A stretch of 64,000 nt of DNA from JAVJSU01 sp040219275 (GCA_040219275.1 JAVJSU010000071.1:1-64000), one strand, 5' to 3'; counted from the stretch's first letter, positions 51,251 to 60,217 are shown. Numbers and translations are program-made. The notes: generated by a model from the sequence alone, not told the origin.

Positions 51251-52327
51251 ATGCTTCAGCGCATTCTCTACGCCATGTTACTGCTTGTTCCGGTGACGCT
51301 TATCGCTGATTTCATCCTGAAAGCCGATCCGATTCTGGTCTTCGTTTTAGCGGCAGGTGCCATTATCCCCCTTGCCAAGCTCATCGGAGAGGCGACAGAA
51401 GAGTTGGCAATCCACACCGGTCCGAAAATTGGCGGTTTGCTGAACGCCACACTCGGCAATGCCGCAGAACTCATCATCACCATTTTCGCCATTCGCGCTG
51501 GTCTGCTTGATCTTGTGCGTGCCTCTATCACCGGCTCAATCATCGGCAATCTTCTGCTTGTCATGGGCTTGAGCTTGCTCCTCGGTGGGCTTAAAAACGG
51601 GCGACAAGTTTTTGATCGGCGCACGGCAGGTATGAACGCCACCCTCATGATTCTCGCTGTTGCCGCCTTGATGATCCCCTCACTGTTCGATGTTGCCATC
51701 GCGGAAGATCGTGCGGCGGAACTTGGCTTAAGCGAAGGCGTTGCGGTTATCCTTATCATTCTGTACGGATTGAGCGTCTATTACTCGTTCTCCCGCAAAG
51801 AAGGCGATCCCGCGCCAGGAGAACACGACTCCGCCGCAGAAGATATTCACTCGGCAAAGTGGACGGTGCAATTTTCCGGGATCATCCTCACCATCGCTAC
51901 CATCGGCATCGTCTTCATGAGTGAAGTACTCGTCGGCGCGGTGGAAACCGTCACTGAAGAACTTGGATTAACCGAAATCTTCCTCGGTCTTATCATCATT
52001 CCATTGGTCGGCAACATTGCCGAGCATCTCGTCGCCGTGCAGGTTGCCTATAAGAACAAGATGGAACTCAGCCTTGCTGTCTCTATCGGATCAAGTTTGC
52101 AAATCGCGTTGTTCGTCGCGCCTGTGCTGGTCTTTATCAGCCTGATTATCAGCGATACACCCTTGTTGCTGGTCTTTGACGAATTTGAGCTGATCGCACT
52201 GGCGGCAACGGTTGCAATCACTGCCTTCATCGCACAGGACGGCGAATCAAACTGGTTTGAAGGTGCGATGATGCTCGGTGTCTATGCGATTCTCGCGCTC
52301 GCCTTCTATTATTTGCCCCATGCTTAA
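51251..52327 (+). CDS. Ca2+/H+ antiporter (CaCA superfamily, CAX type)
   Basis: A 358-aa membrane protein with about 11 TM segments, starting MLQRILYAMLLLVPVTL; ATG 51251 lies about 10 nt after AAGGAA. The two alpha repeats are clear: GPKIGGLLNATLGNAAELIITIFAIRAGL (alpha-1, with the G-N-x-x-E cation site) and VGNIAEHLVAVQVAYKNKMELSLAVSIGSS (alpha-2). An acidic cytosolic loop (EGDPAPGEHDSAAED) separates the halves. It exports Ca2+ in exchange for protons at the cytoplasmic membrane. Confidence 0.94.
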   Translation: MLQRILYAMLLLVPVTLIADFILKADPILVFVLAAGAIIPLAKLIGEATEELAIHTGPKIGGLLNATLGNAAELIITIFAIRAGLLDLVRASITGSIIGNLLLVMGLSLLLGGLKNGRQVFDRRTAGMNATLMILAVAALMIPSLFDVAIAEDRAAELGLSEGVAVILIILYGLSVYYSFSRKEGDPAPGEHDSAAEDIHSAKWTVQFSGIILTIATIGIVFMSEVLVGAVETVTEELGLTEIFLGLIIIPLVGNIAEHLVAVQVAYKNKMELSLAVSIGSSLQIALFVAPVLVFISLIISDTPLLLVFDEFELIALAATVAITAFIAQDGESNWFEGAMMLGVYAILALAFYYLPHA

Positions 52328-52351
52328 AACCAATGTGGAGTGAAGATAGTT

Positions 52352-53146
52352 ATGACACGAATTTTGATCGCAGGTGGCACAGGATCATTAGGATCAGCAG
52401 TCCTCGATAAATTATCGTCTCAGGATGTTCACCTACGCATCCTCAGCCAACAACCACGCTCTGATAATATTGCACCTCCCATAGAATGGGCGCAAGGCAA
52501 TGTCATCACAGGTGACGGCTTAAAAAAGGCGCTTGCGAAAGTTGATATCATCGTGAACTGTCTCGGCAATCCCCGGAATGTCTATAAAACGGATGTTGTA
52601 GGGGTGCAACATCTGGCAGAAATGGCAAAAACTTCAGATGTTCAGCACTTTTTTCATGTGTCGATTGTCGGCATCGAGAAAATTGAACTTGACTATTATA
52701 AGCACAAAATCGCCGCAGAAAACGCGGTGATGCAAAGTGGTGTGCCTTTTTCCATTCAACGAATCACACAATTCCACACACTTTTAGACTCTATGATGAG
52801 TGGTATGCAATTCGACGAGTCACGTTACACACTTCCGATTGCTGGAGATGCAAAATTCCAACCAATCGACACCCGCGACGCGGCAGAATATATCATTGAA
52901 TTGTTGTCAGCAAATGTCCGGGGCAAATTGCCGGACGTGGGAGGACCAGAGATCCTAACTGTTACAGAAATTGCCGAAATCTATTTACGTGCAAAGGGCA
53001 TTACCAATTTCACACTGACTGATCCAGAAAATGGATCCTTCCCTGCGCCCGCTGTTGAAGGCTTTAAACAGCGATTAAATACCGTTCCGGATTGGCGTTT
53101 CGGGGAAATTACATGGCAGGATTATGTGCACGAGCACTACTCATAG
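52352..53146 (+). CDS. NAD(P)-binding atypical SDR (NmrA/SDR_a5-like)
   Basis: A 264-aa protein starting MTRILIAGGTGSLGSAVLDKL (ATG 52352; an in-frame GTG at 52340 overlaps the likely ribosome-binding site). The GGTGSLGxxV motif of atypical SDRs binds NAD(P). LRILSQQPRSDN marks NADP-type Arg. The catalytic area DYYKHKIAAENAVMQSGVPFSIQR corresponds to the 'Y..K..AE..v..Sgl..tilRp' motif. It is probably a quinone reductase-like or regulatory NAD(P) sensor. It lies 24 bp after the antiporter and may be its operon partner. Confidence 0.85.
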   Translation: MTRILIAGGTGSLGSAVLDKLSSQDVHLRILSQQPRSDNIAPPIEWAQGNVITGDGLKKALAKVDIIVNCLGNPRNVYKTDVVGVQHLAEMAKTSDVQHFFHVSIVGIEKIELDYYKHKIAAENAVMQSGVPFSIQRITQFHTLLDSMMSGMQFDESRYTLPIAGDAKFQPIDTRDAAEYIIELLSANVRGKLPDVGGPEILTVTEIAEIYLRAKGITNFTLTDPENGSFPAPAVEGFKQRLNTVPDWRFGEITWQDYVHEHYS

Positions 53147-53196
53147 AATCCAACATCATTACCAATTAATCCAATTTTAGAGAAAGATACACACCT

Positions 53197-54249
53197 ATGA
53201 TGCGTTATCAACTACTCGGTAAAAGCGGTCTACGTGTTTCGCAACTCTGTCTCGGCACGATGACTTTCGGCGAAACATGGGGATGGGGAGCATCTAAGGA
53301 AGAAAGCCAGAAACAATTTGACCTCTTCGCAGAAGCAGGCGGTAATTTCGTCGATACCTCCGTCAACTATACTGATGGCACCAGTGAAGAATTTCTGGGC
53401 GATTTCATTCACGTTGACCGTGAACATTTCGTGGTCGCATCAAAATACACCCTCACACGGACGGATTCGGTCAACCCGAATTCTGGTGGCAACAGTCGCA
53501 AAAATATGATGCAATCAGTGGAGCGTAGCTTAAAACGTCTCAAAACCGATTATCTAGACATCCTTTATTTGCATGTGTGGGACGACACCACCCCGATTGA
53601 AGAGATTATGCGCGGGATGGATGATCTTGTGCGTTCCGGCAAAGTCATGTATTTAGCCGTGTCGGATACCCCTTCATGGGCGGTATCTGCGGCAAATATG
53701 ATGGCAGAATTGCGCGGATGGTCACGCTTTGTCGGCTTACAAATCCCCTATTCACTTGTGCGCCGTGATTCCGAGCGCGATCTGCTCCCGATGGCAAAAT
53801 ATTGGGATATGGCAGTGCTTCCGTGGGGGATTCTCGGTCAGGGTATATTGCTCGGTAAATACAGCGCCAACAACAACAGCGACGATCCCACCCGCTTCAA
53901 CAAAGACAACATAAAAGTCTCTGAACGCGCACAAAAAATCGTCGATGAAGTCGCCAGAATTGCAGATGAAATCGGTAAGAGCAAATCACAGGTATGCGTC
54001 AATTGGGTACGCCAATCTCAGCACGCACAAATGATTCCAATTCTCGGCGCGCGTGGAGCAGATCAACTAGCGGATAATATCGCGTCGTTGGAATGGTCGC
54101 TCACCGATGAACACATGGCGAGTCTCAACGAAGTCAGCAAAATTGAATACGGCTTACCGCGTGATTTCTTCATTAGTTCGCGCCAGTATGCCTTTGGGAA
54201 AACCTACGACATGATCGACAATCACCACGCCAACTATCACTACGATTAA
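53197..54249 (+). CDS. Aldo/keto reductase
   Basis: A 350-aa NADPH-dependent TIM-barrel reductase. Opening KSGLRVSQLCLGTMTFGETWGWG. The catalytic tetrad is present: Asp and Tyr in FVDTSVNYTDG, Lys in VVASKYTL, and His in DILYLHVWDD. The cofactor-binding end is ILGARGADQLADNIASLEW. This is the YajO/YghZ-like (AKR12/13-like) branch acting on small carbonyls. Two ATGs are adjacent at the start (53197 and 53200). It follows the atypical SDR by 50 bp on the same strand. Confidence 0.93.
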   Translation: MMRYQLLGKSGLRVSQLCLGTMTFGETWGWGASKEESQKQFDLFAEAGGNFVDTSVNYTDGTSEEFLGDFIHVDREHFVVASKYTLTRTDSVNPNSGGNSRKNMMQSVERSLKRLKTDYLDILYLHVWDDTTPIEEIMRGMDDLVRSGKVMYLAVSDTPSWAVSAANMMAELRGWSRFVGLQIPYSLVRRDSERDLLPMAKYWDMAVLPWGILGQGILLGKYSANNNSDDPTRFNKDNIKVSERAQKIVDEVARIADEIGKSKSQVCVNWVRQSQHAQMIPILGARGADQLADNIASLEWSLTDEHMASLNEVSKIEYGLPRDFFISSRQYAFGKTYDMIDNHHANYHYD

Positions 54250-54257
54250 TTAATCTG

Positions 54258-54296
54258 AGTGGGCATAGTTGTTAAGCATTTCCGCTATGTCCCACT
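54258..54296. terminator. Terminator between convergent AKR and SRPBCC genes
   Basis: AGTGGGCATAG (54258-54268) pairs with CTATGTCCCACT (54285-54296) with one bulged T and a 16-nt loop; TTATTTC follows on the plus strand. Confidence 0.6.
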
Positions 54297-54300
54297 TATT

Positions 54301-54741
54301 TCATTCACTGAGTGCCGCCAGCTGACCCAGAAAATGTTGCCATCCATCCAGATGACTCTGCCGATCTTGCTGATCTGCCTCGGATTCACTGTAAATGCCG
54401 TGCAGAAGCGTTAATTTCGATCCCGTTGAGTCAGGTTGAATAACCAGACACACTTCACGAGCGGGCAACGACGGCTCATGATCCCACTTCCAGCTAAATG
54501 CCAGCACCTTGCCGCGCTCCGCCGCTTTATACGTCCCGCGTAAATGCCAGTTCATCGCCGTCCATTCAAAATGATACGTCCCGCCAACTACCGCGTTGAC
54601 TTTCGCGCTATCGACCACCCACCATTGTGTGAGCAAATCCGGTGTAATGAAATGATCGTAGAGACTGTCCGGTGTTAGTTTTGGAAATGTCGCCTCAAGA
54701 ATAAGCCAATCCGATGTTGAGTTGATGTGTCTGAATGTCAT
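54301..54741 (-). CDS. SRPBCC/AHSA1-domain protein
   Basis: A 146-aa soluble protein with one START-like fold: LILEATFPKLTPDSLYDHFITPDLLTQWWV is the opening (the 'p..ly...t.pe.l..Ww' pattern), VGGTYHFEWTAMNWHLRGTY and VLAFSWKWDHEP follow, then the terminal helix DRQSHLDGWQHFLGQLAAL. It is a distant homologue of the protein at 26075. GAGGCGGACG precedes the ATG. The gene is divergent from the SDR at 54884, with a 10-bp inverted repeat between them. Ligand unknown. Confidence 0.85.
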   Translation of the reverse strand: MTFRHINSTSDWLILEATFPKLTPDSLYDHFITPDLLTQWWVVDSAKVNAVVGGTYHFEWTAMNWHLRGTYKAAERGKVLAFSWKWDHEPSLPAREVCLVIQPDSTGSKLTLLHGIYSESEADQQDRQSHLDGWQHFLGQLAALSE

Positions 54742-54758
54742 CGTCCGCCTCTCAAAAA

Positions 54759-54811
54759 TAGAACAAATGTATTATATCTAAGACCTGCCAATATTACGAA
54801 TATTTGTTCTA
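54759..54811. promoter_or_regulatory. Inverted repeat TAGAACAAAT ... ATTTGTTCTA
   Basis: A perfect 10-bp inverted repeat with a 33-nt AT-rich spacer in the divergent region between the SRPBCC and SDR genes. Each arm also looks like half of an AGAAC-N4-GTTCT (LexA-like) box: AGAACAAATGTATT and CGAATATTTGTTCT. It is likely a regulator-binding region for both genes. Confidence 0.5.
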
Positions 54812-54883
54812 AATGCTTATTTATAGCAGGAATATCAGTTGCGCGTTATGATTTTGAGGGGTTTAACGGAATTGAGAGAAACC

Positions 54884-55630
54884 ATGCAGATTGATTTAAA
54901 CGATAAAGTCGCATTGGTGACCGGATCAGCACACCGTGTCGGCAGAAGCATCGCACTAGAACTGGCAAAAGCCGGTGTCAACATCATGGTGCATTACCAC
55001 AGCGCCGATGAGTCGCAGGTGCGTGATACCATGACCGAAATCAAGTCCTACGGTGTGGATGCCTTTTCCATACAGGCGAACATCAGCACAGAAGAAGGCG
55101 TAAAAACCATCTTCGACGAAATACGCGAAGATTTTGGACGTTTGGATATTCTGGTCAATAGTGCGTCCGTATTCCACAAAAATGTTCTCATGGATGTCAC
55201 GCTTGAACAGTGGCAACAATCGCTCGATATCAACCTTACCGCGCCATTCTTATGCACACAGGCGGCGGTCACATTGATGCGTGAAAACGACCCGTCCAGT
55301 GGCGCGATCATCAATATCCTCGATTACGGCGCGATCCGTCCGTGGGCAGACCGTGCTGACCATAGCGTGAGCAAAGCCGGTCTCGCCATGCTCACCAAAA
55401 TCAGCGCCCTCAGCCTCGGCGCAGATAATATTCGCGTCAATGGTGTAATCCCCGGACCCGTCCTGCGCGATTCAGGTAATTCGGAAGAGGCATGGCAAAA
55501 AATCGGCGAGTCGCTCCCCATCGGTCATACGGGAGAGGCAGAAGATGTGGCGCGGGCGGTGGTCTTCCTCGCCAGCCAAAATTTCATCACTGGCACACTC
55601 ATGGAAGTCAACGGCGGTGAGCATCTCTAA
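54884..55630 (+). CDS. Pteridine-reductase-like SDR
   Basis: A 248-aa SDR starting MQIDLNDKVALVTGSAHRVGRS. TGSAHRVG is the TGxxxRxG variant of pteridine reductases and FolM-type dihydromonapterin/dihydrofolate reductases, which prefer NADPH. NSASVFHKN matches the N-S-A-S motif of the same group. The expected catalytic Y-x-x-x-K reads HSVSK (about residue 156), so Tyr is replaced by His through a single TAT to CAT change; activity may be altered. PGPVLRDSG and TGTLMEVNGGEHL are normal. The outer ATG (54839) has no Shine-Dalgarno. The metallophosphoesterase follows by 18 bp. Confidence 0.82.
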   Translation: MQIDLNDKVALVTGSAHRVGRSIALELAKAGVNIMVHYHSADESQVRDTMTEIKSYGVDAFSIQANISTEEGVKTIFDEIREDFGRLDILVNSASVFHKNVLMDVTLEQWQQSLDINLTAPFLCTQAAVTLMRENDPSSGAIINILDYGAIRPWADRADHSVSKAGLAMLTKISALSLGADNIRVNGVIPGPVLRDSGNSEEAWQKIGESLPIGHTGEAEDVARAVVFLASQNFITGTLMEVNGGEHL

Positions 55631-55648
55631 TTTAACCCGACACATCTT

Positions 55649-56458
55649 ATGACCCAAAAACTCGCATGGCTCACAGACATCCATTTAGAAATGGTCGCCC
55701 AATCACGGCTTGATGCACTCCTGAGGGAAATCCGCAACCATGACGTTGACGCACTCCTCATCGGCGGGGATATTGCCGATGCCAACACGCTCGGTCTGCA
55801 CCTGCTCAAAATCGCCGACGCGCTCAAAATCCCCATGTATTTCGTGCTCGGCAATCATGATTATTACGGCGCAGACATCCCGCAAGTCCGCCACACAGCA
55901 AAATTGCTGACCGACAAGAATCCCTATTTATTCTGGTTACCGCAAACGGGTGTGGTCGAACTTTCCACAACGACGGCGCTTGTCGGGCATGGTGGCTGGT
56001 CTGATGGTGGATACGGCAATTTTATGCAATCAGAAATCATGCTGAATGATTATGTCCACATCAAATCACTCATCACAGACGATAAAGCCGAACGCCTCGC
56101 TAAACTCAAAAACCTCGGTGAAGATGCCGCCGATTGCCTGCGTCCCCTGCTGGAAAAAGCCCTGAACGATTACGAACACGTCTACGTCCTGACGCACTCG
56201 CCACCGTTCATCGAAGCCTGCTGGTATGAGGGTAAAACGCCTGCGCTCGATGATGCCTATTTGCCCCATTTCACCTGCAAAGTCATCGGTGATTTACTCC
56301 TTGAAGTGGCAACCACCCATCCAGACAAAACCATCACCGTACTCTGCGGACACACACATGGGAGCGGTACCGCGCAAATCCGCCCCAATCTGGAAGTCAT
56401 CACAGGCGGCGCAGAATACGAAAACCCCCTCATTCAGCAAATCATCACGGTTAGCTAA
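55649..56458 (+). CDS. Metallophosphoesterase (calcineurin-like)
   Basis: A 269-aa cytosolic phosphatase/nuclease-fold protein. The five metal-binding blocks are in order: LTDIHLE (D-x-H), LIGGDIADAN (GD), FVLGNHDYYGA (GNHD), VLTHSPPF (H), and LCGHTHGSGT (GHTH). A helical insert lies between blocks three and four (DDKAERLAKLKNLGEDAADCL). It probably hydrolyses a phosphodiester or phosphomonoester; substrate unknown. It overlaps the end of a gene fragment on the other strand by 4 bp. Confidence 0.92.
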   Translation: MTQKLAWLTDIHLEMVAQSRLDALLREIRNHDVDALLIGGDIADANTLGLHLLKIADALKIPMYFVLGNHDYYGADIPQVRHTAKLLTDKNPYLFWLPQTGVVELSTTTALVGHGGWSDGGYGNFMQSEIMLNDYVHIKSLITDDKAERLAKLKNLGEDAADCLRPLLEKALNDYEHVYVLTHSPPFIEACWYEGKTPALDDAYLPHFTCKVIGDLLLEVATTHPDKTITVLCGHTHGSGTAQIRPNLEVITGGAEYENPLIQQIITVS

Positions 56459-56733
56459 TCACCGGATTTAGCATCTTTATTTTCTCGCACCACCTTATCG
56501 CGTGGCACATCCACCGGACCAAGACGCTCAATTTCATAGCCCATTGGATAACTCAAATTGGCTTCCTGCGTGAACAATCGCGGCGAACTGCGTGGCGGGA
56601 ACACGGTGCGAATAGCAAACCCTCGCGCCTTTAATCCGCCATGAATCATTGCCGTCAACGCACTACTCGCTTTCGGAAACCCAAACGCCTCACGAAGCGG
56701 TTCATCCAGCATGGCATAAATCACTTCCCGCAC
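56455..56733 (-). pseudogene. 3' fragment of a DUF2236/MpaB-like oxygenase gene
   Basis: The open frame runs from a TGA just above 56750 down to 56455 and encodes about 92-100 aa with no plausible start. The peptide REVIYAMLDEPLREAFGFPK, then RTVFPPRSSPRLF and ending YPMGYEIERLGPVDVP, resembles the extreme C-terminus of DUF2236 (MpaB-type) proteins ('pLR.aFGFP..p', 'lPpR..p', 'YP.GY.i..LGP'). All catalytic residues of that family would lie in the missing N-terminal part. It meets another truncated gene head-on at about 56740, so a deletion or rearrangement has removed the 5' end. Family call from memory, moderate. Confidence 0.45.
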
Positions 56734-57266
56734 AGCCGAACGAGCGTGAAAGATCCCTCAAAAAACTTGTCCGCGCCCTCAAAAGTGACCAGCCACGCAG
56801 AACACCTAAAAATCTGCCTGCCACACCGGATACATCGAACTTCTTCAAATATGTGGATCAATTGCCCGGCAAAGAAAATGCCCTCATCGCCCGTGATCTA
56901 TACCGATGGGCACAATCCCATGCGGATAGTGTGGAGTTCGGCGGTAAAGTCACGCCCGGTTATCATGCGCGGGTCAATCTCGGCGATACCTTCGTTACAG
57001 TCTTCTCGCTATGGGCATACAAACGCAATCCCGCCGTGCAGGTACAATTCCAATATCTGAGCGAACAACCGCCCTATGATGCCACCGCGTTACGCCTTTC
57101 TACCTTAAAATCACTCAACCGCCTGATTCCTGACGGTGAGAAACTCATCGAAGACAGCATAGACCGTCGCCCGACTGTCCCGCTCTCTGTGCTCAAAACT
57201 GCCGATCATCTCGAATTATTTAAGCAACTCATCGAGGAAATTATCAACAATTTACGGGGCAACTAA
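56649..57266 (+). pseudogene. Probable 5'-truncated gene, unknown product
   Basis: The real coding part seems to begin near 56740 (ERERSLKKLVRALKSDQ) and runs to 57266; upstream codons overlap the opposite-strand fragment and have unnatural composition. About 175 aa are left: FFKYVDQLPGKENALIARDLYRWA, a beta-rich middle (YHARVNLGDTFVTVFSLWAY) and a helical end (LKTADHLELFKQLIEEI). No ribosome-binding site is present at any start. The family is not recognised. The stop overlaps the GH88/105 gene end by 4 bp. Confidence 0.45.
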
Positions 57267-58258
57267 TCAACTTTGCTCAGCGCGAACAACAACGCCGGAC
57301 CCTGCCCCCACGGAAAGCCGCTAGCAGTGGCGATGCTGTTGTAATGGGGTGCATCACCGGGCGGTGTGGCGATAGATACACCCTCAAGCAATCCATCATC
57401 AAGGCGGGCATTCATAGCGTTCCATGCGTTTTGAACGAGTGAGTCATAGGGTGCATCGACCAGTCCATTTTGCATACCGACCTGCACACCATAACCAAAC
57501 ATCGCCGGTAACGATGCTTCCGCATAAGTGTCCGGTTGATTCAACACCGTAGACCACGCACCATCCGGCAATTGATATTTTGCTAACGCATCAACCAACC
57601 TCGTAAAGATCGCTTTGATATGCGCGTATTCGGGATGATTAGCAGGCAACAGCAGGAGCGTTTTTAACAATCCAAGCAATGCCCATCCATTGCCCCGCCC
57701 CCAGAATGCCCCGTTAACCTGCCCCGTCGCACCGTTATATTGATGGTAAAACAGTCCACTTTCTTCATCTTGCAACAGCGCGGAATAGCCTAAAATTTGC
57801 CCGACTGCCGCGTCGTAATACGCCTTATCTCCGGTAACTCGCGCCAATTTGCATAAAAACGGCGCATCCACCTCCATGCAATCCACATACAGAAAATCAT
57901 GATAATCAGGATGCTGTGGACGATGAAATGTCCCGCCCGTTTTGTCCTGTGGCAGAGCCTGCATATGTTCCGCCAGCGCAATCGCCCGTTCCAGAAAGCG
58001 CGTATCCATCGTGTATTCGTAAGCCATCAACACCAACATCCCCGGCGCGGAATGATCGGCTTCGACAATGGGACGGATTAACCACTGCTCGAAAAGATCA
58101 AGCACAAATTGCTTATAGCTTATTTTCTGCAAAACATCGGCGGCTTCCCATAACGCTTCCAGCGCAATCCCTTCGCCAAAACCCCACACTTTATAGGGAT
58201 ACGTCATCGTGTGTTCCGCGATACGTTCGATCTGCGTAAAATCACGGTCAGCCATCAT
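57263..58258 (-). CDS. Glycoside hydrolase family 88/105 (unsaturated uronyl hydrolase-like)
   Basis: A 331-aa (alpha/alpha)6-barrel hydrolase that removes unsaturated galacturonyl residues from lyase-made oligosaccharides. Conserved parts: GFGEGIALEALWEAADV, LYVDCMEVDAPFLCKLARVTGD with the catalytic-type Asp, FWGRGNGWALLGL (the WGRGNGW signature of YteR/GH105) and the end TASGFPWGQGPALLFAL. There is no signal peptide, so it acts in the cytosol. The start ATG 58258 overlaps the upstream stop (ATGA) and follows GGGAG. It is the last gene of the catabolic operon. Confidence 0.88.
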   Translation of the reverse strand: MMADRDFTQIERIAEHTMTYPYKVWGFGEGIALEALWEAADVLQKISYKQFVLDLFEQWLIRPIVEADHSAPGMLVLMAYEYTMDTRFLERAIALAEHMQALPQDKTGGTFHRPQHPDYHDFLYVDCMEVDAPFLCKLARVTGDKAYYDAAVGQILGYSALLQDEESGLFYHQYNGATGQVNGAFWGRGNGWALLGLLKTLLLLPANHPEYAHIKAIFTRLVDALAKYQLPDGAWSTVLNQPDTYAEASLPAMFGYGVQVGMQNGLVDAPYDSLVQNAWNAMNARLDDGLLEGVSIATPPGDAPHYNSIATASGFPWGQGPALLFALSKVD

Positions 58259-59241
58259 TGGCGATTCTCCCAAATTTCTGAATTGATAAGTCCGGCGGGG
58301 CGTTTGCCATCGAAAATATCGACAATACTCTGCACCGCCATTTCAGCCGTCAGTTGCAGAGAATCGCGCGTATATGCGCCCAGATGGGTCGTCGTGATAA
58401 CGTTAGCGCGATTGAGCAAGCAATCCTCGACGACCCCTTCTTCGGGATGCACATCCAGCGCCGCGCCCATAATGTGACCGCTATCTAACGCCTCTGACAA
58501 CGCCTGCGAATCGACCACTCCGCCCCGTGCCGTGTTGATGAGATAACTCCCACGCTTCATTTTGCCGAGTGAATCTCGGTTTATCATATGGCGCGTCAAC
58601 GGAGTCAGTGGCACATGCAAACTGAGCACATCCACCTGTGAAAGCACCTCATCAAACGCCATCATCGGGATTTGATGCTCGCGTGAATAGTAACCGTCCG
58701 GCGCGATGTCGTTGGCGATCACGCGCATATTAAACGCCTGCGCCCGTCGTGCTACTTTCTTGCCGATCCGCCCTAAGCCGATAATGCCAAGCGTCTTACC
58801 TGCGAGTTCCATGCCCTGCAAGCGATACCAATTGCCTGCCTGCGCGTCGTTATGCACAGGCACGACATGCCGAACAAGCGTAATCAACAAACCCAGCGCA
58901 AGCTCGGCGACGGAGGTGCTATTCGCCCCGAACGGCGCGGTGATGATGACGTTGTGCGCGTTGGCGGCGGGGATGTCCACGTTGTCCATGCCCACGCCGT
59001 TACGGGCGACAATCCACAAATTCGGGCAGGCTTCAAACACAGCTTCCGTAACTTCATCTAGCCCGATAATCGCCGCGTCTGCATCGCCCAGCCACAGCGC
59101 GAGTTGTTCCGCGTTCATCGGGTAAATGTCGTGATTATGAACAACGTCTATGCCACGTTCGACGAGTGGCGCAAACGTGGTGCGCAACTCAGAAAGCATA
59201 TCGGGTGCGACCATCACGCGCCTAATTTTACGCTGAGTCAT
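58255..59241 (-). CDS. D-2-hydroxyacid dehydrogenase (SerA/HPR-like)
   Basis: A 328-aa NAD-dependent dehydrogenase starting MTQRKIRRVMVAPDML; ATG 59241 follows AAGGA. Rossmann motif GLGRIGKKVARRA at about 150. The catalytic Arg is in NTARGGVVDS, Glu in ALDVHPEEGVVE and His in TTHLGAYT. IVARNGVGMDNVDI and LLITLVRHVVP are as in phosphoglycerate dehydrogenase-like enzymes. In this operon it likely reduces or oxidises a 2-keto acid made from a sugar acid. It overlaps the transporter gene stop by 14 bp and the next gene by 4 bp. Confidence 0.92.
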   Translation of the reverse strand: MTQRKIRRVMVAPDMLSELRTTFAPLVERGIDVVHNHDIYPMNAEQLALWLGDADAAIIGLDEVTEAVFEACPNLWIVARNGVGMDNVDIPAANAHNVIITAPFGANSTSVAELALGLLITLVRHVVPVHNDAQAGNWYRLQGMELAGKTLGIIGLGRIGKKVARRAQAFNMRVIANDIAPDGYYSREHQIPMMAFDEVLSQVDVLSLHVPLTPLTRHMINRDSLGKMKRGSYLINTARGGVVDSQALSEALDSGHIMGAALDVHPEEGVVEDCLLNRANVITTTHLGAYTRDSLQLTAEMAVQSIVDIFDGKRPAGLINSEIWENRQ

Positions 59242-60217
59242 GATGTGTTCCTTGCAGGTTGCGTGCAAAAGCCTTTGCCCGATAATCTGCCACTTCCTGC
59301 CCGACAATCGCGCTGATGATTCCGGCGAAGAGAATCACACTCCCGATGACTTGTATCCATGTTGGCACTTCAGAAAAAAGCAAAAAGGCGAAGATAGACG
59401 CGGGAATGGCAACAGCCCGTGTGGAAAGGACAATCACCGTTGCGGGGAAAAATGCCAGCGCGTATGCCATGCCGGAGAAGCCTAACAACTGCACGAGAAT
59501 CGTTGATGCGCCAATCCACGCGTAGCCCGACGCAGAATAACCGAAGACCTGCACCTGAGTCAGCAGAACGATACTCAACGCGAAGATGCCACCAACGCCA
59601 TACACCACCCACAGATACGGCAAAATCGACACTTTCGGGCGTACGCGCCGACCAATTGCGGTATAGATCGCGCCACAAATTGCACTCAGCAATGCCAGCA
59701 CCACACCCAATAACGAGACATCTGTGTTGCCCCCATCAGCCTGCAAAATCGTAATCAACAAACTGCCAGTAACGACCAGACCAATCCCCACCCATATAAG
59801 CGGATGCAAACGGGCTTTGAGCCATGTCACTTCAATCAGTGCCGCCCAGATCGGCGCGGTACTCGCCAGCATTTGATTGGTCAACACGGGGATATGCTCC
59901 AGCGAAATGATGACCAGTATGCCGTTGGCACTCATCCAGATGCCCGTCAGCGCTAGCAAAAACACATCCGCACGCGTGATGGCACGCAGTTGAGAGGCAT
60001 AATAACGCACGACAATCGGCGTAATCAGCAAAGACGCAAGAATCATCCGACTACCAGCGATCAAAATAGACGGCACACGTTCCGCCTGTGCATAGCGCAC
60101 GATGATCGGCGATAACGATAAAAAGAATAACGAGACCACCACGACCAGATAATTGATGGGCTTCTGATAACGCAAAAACCATTCGTTTTGAGACAAATTC
60201 AAGGTTATGACACCCAT
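59228..60217 (-). CDS. EamA/DMT-family transporter
   Basis: A 329-aa membrane protein with ten TM segments in two EamA repeats (about 15-150: VVVSLFFLSLSPIIVRYAQAERVPSILIAGSRMI; about 165-310: LLGVVLALLSAICGAIYTAIGRRVRP). A short loop (LKARLHPLIWVGIG) joins the halves. Drug/metabolite transporters of this kind move small metabolites, often by export. Inside a sugar-acid operon it could carry the substrate or export a toxic intermediate. Its start overlaps the upstream enolase-superfamily gene by 13 bp, so it is co-translated. Confidence 0.9.
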   Translation of the reverse strand: MGVITLNLSQNEWFLRYQKPINYLVVVVSLFFLSLSPIIVRYAQAERVPSILIAGSRMILASLLITPIVVRYYASQLRAITRADVFLLALTGIWMSANGILVIISLEHIPVLTNQMLASTAPIWAALIEVTWLKARLHPLIWVGIGLVVTGSLLITILQADGGNTDVSLLGVVLALLSAICGAIYTAIGRRVRPKVSILPYLWVVYGVGGIFALSIVLLTQVQVFGYSASGYAWIGASTILVQLLGFSGMAYALAFFPATVIVLSTRAVAIPASIFAFLLFSEVPTWIQVIGSVILFAGIISAIVGQEVADYRAKAFARNLQGTHHDSA

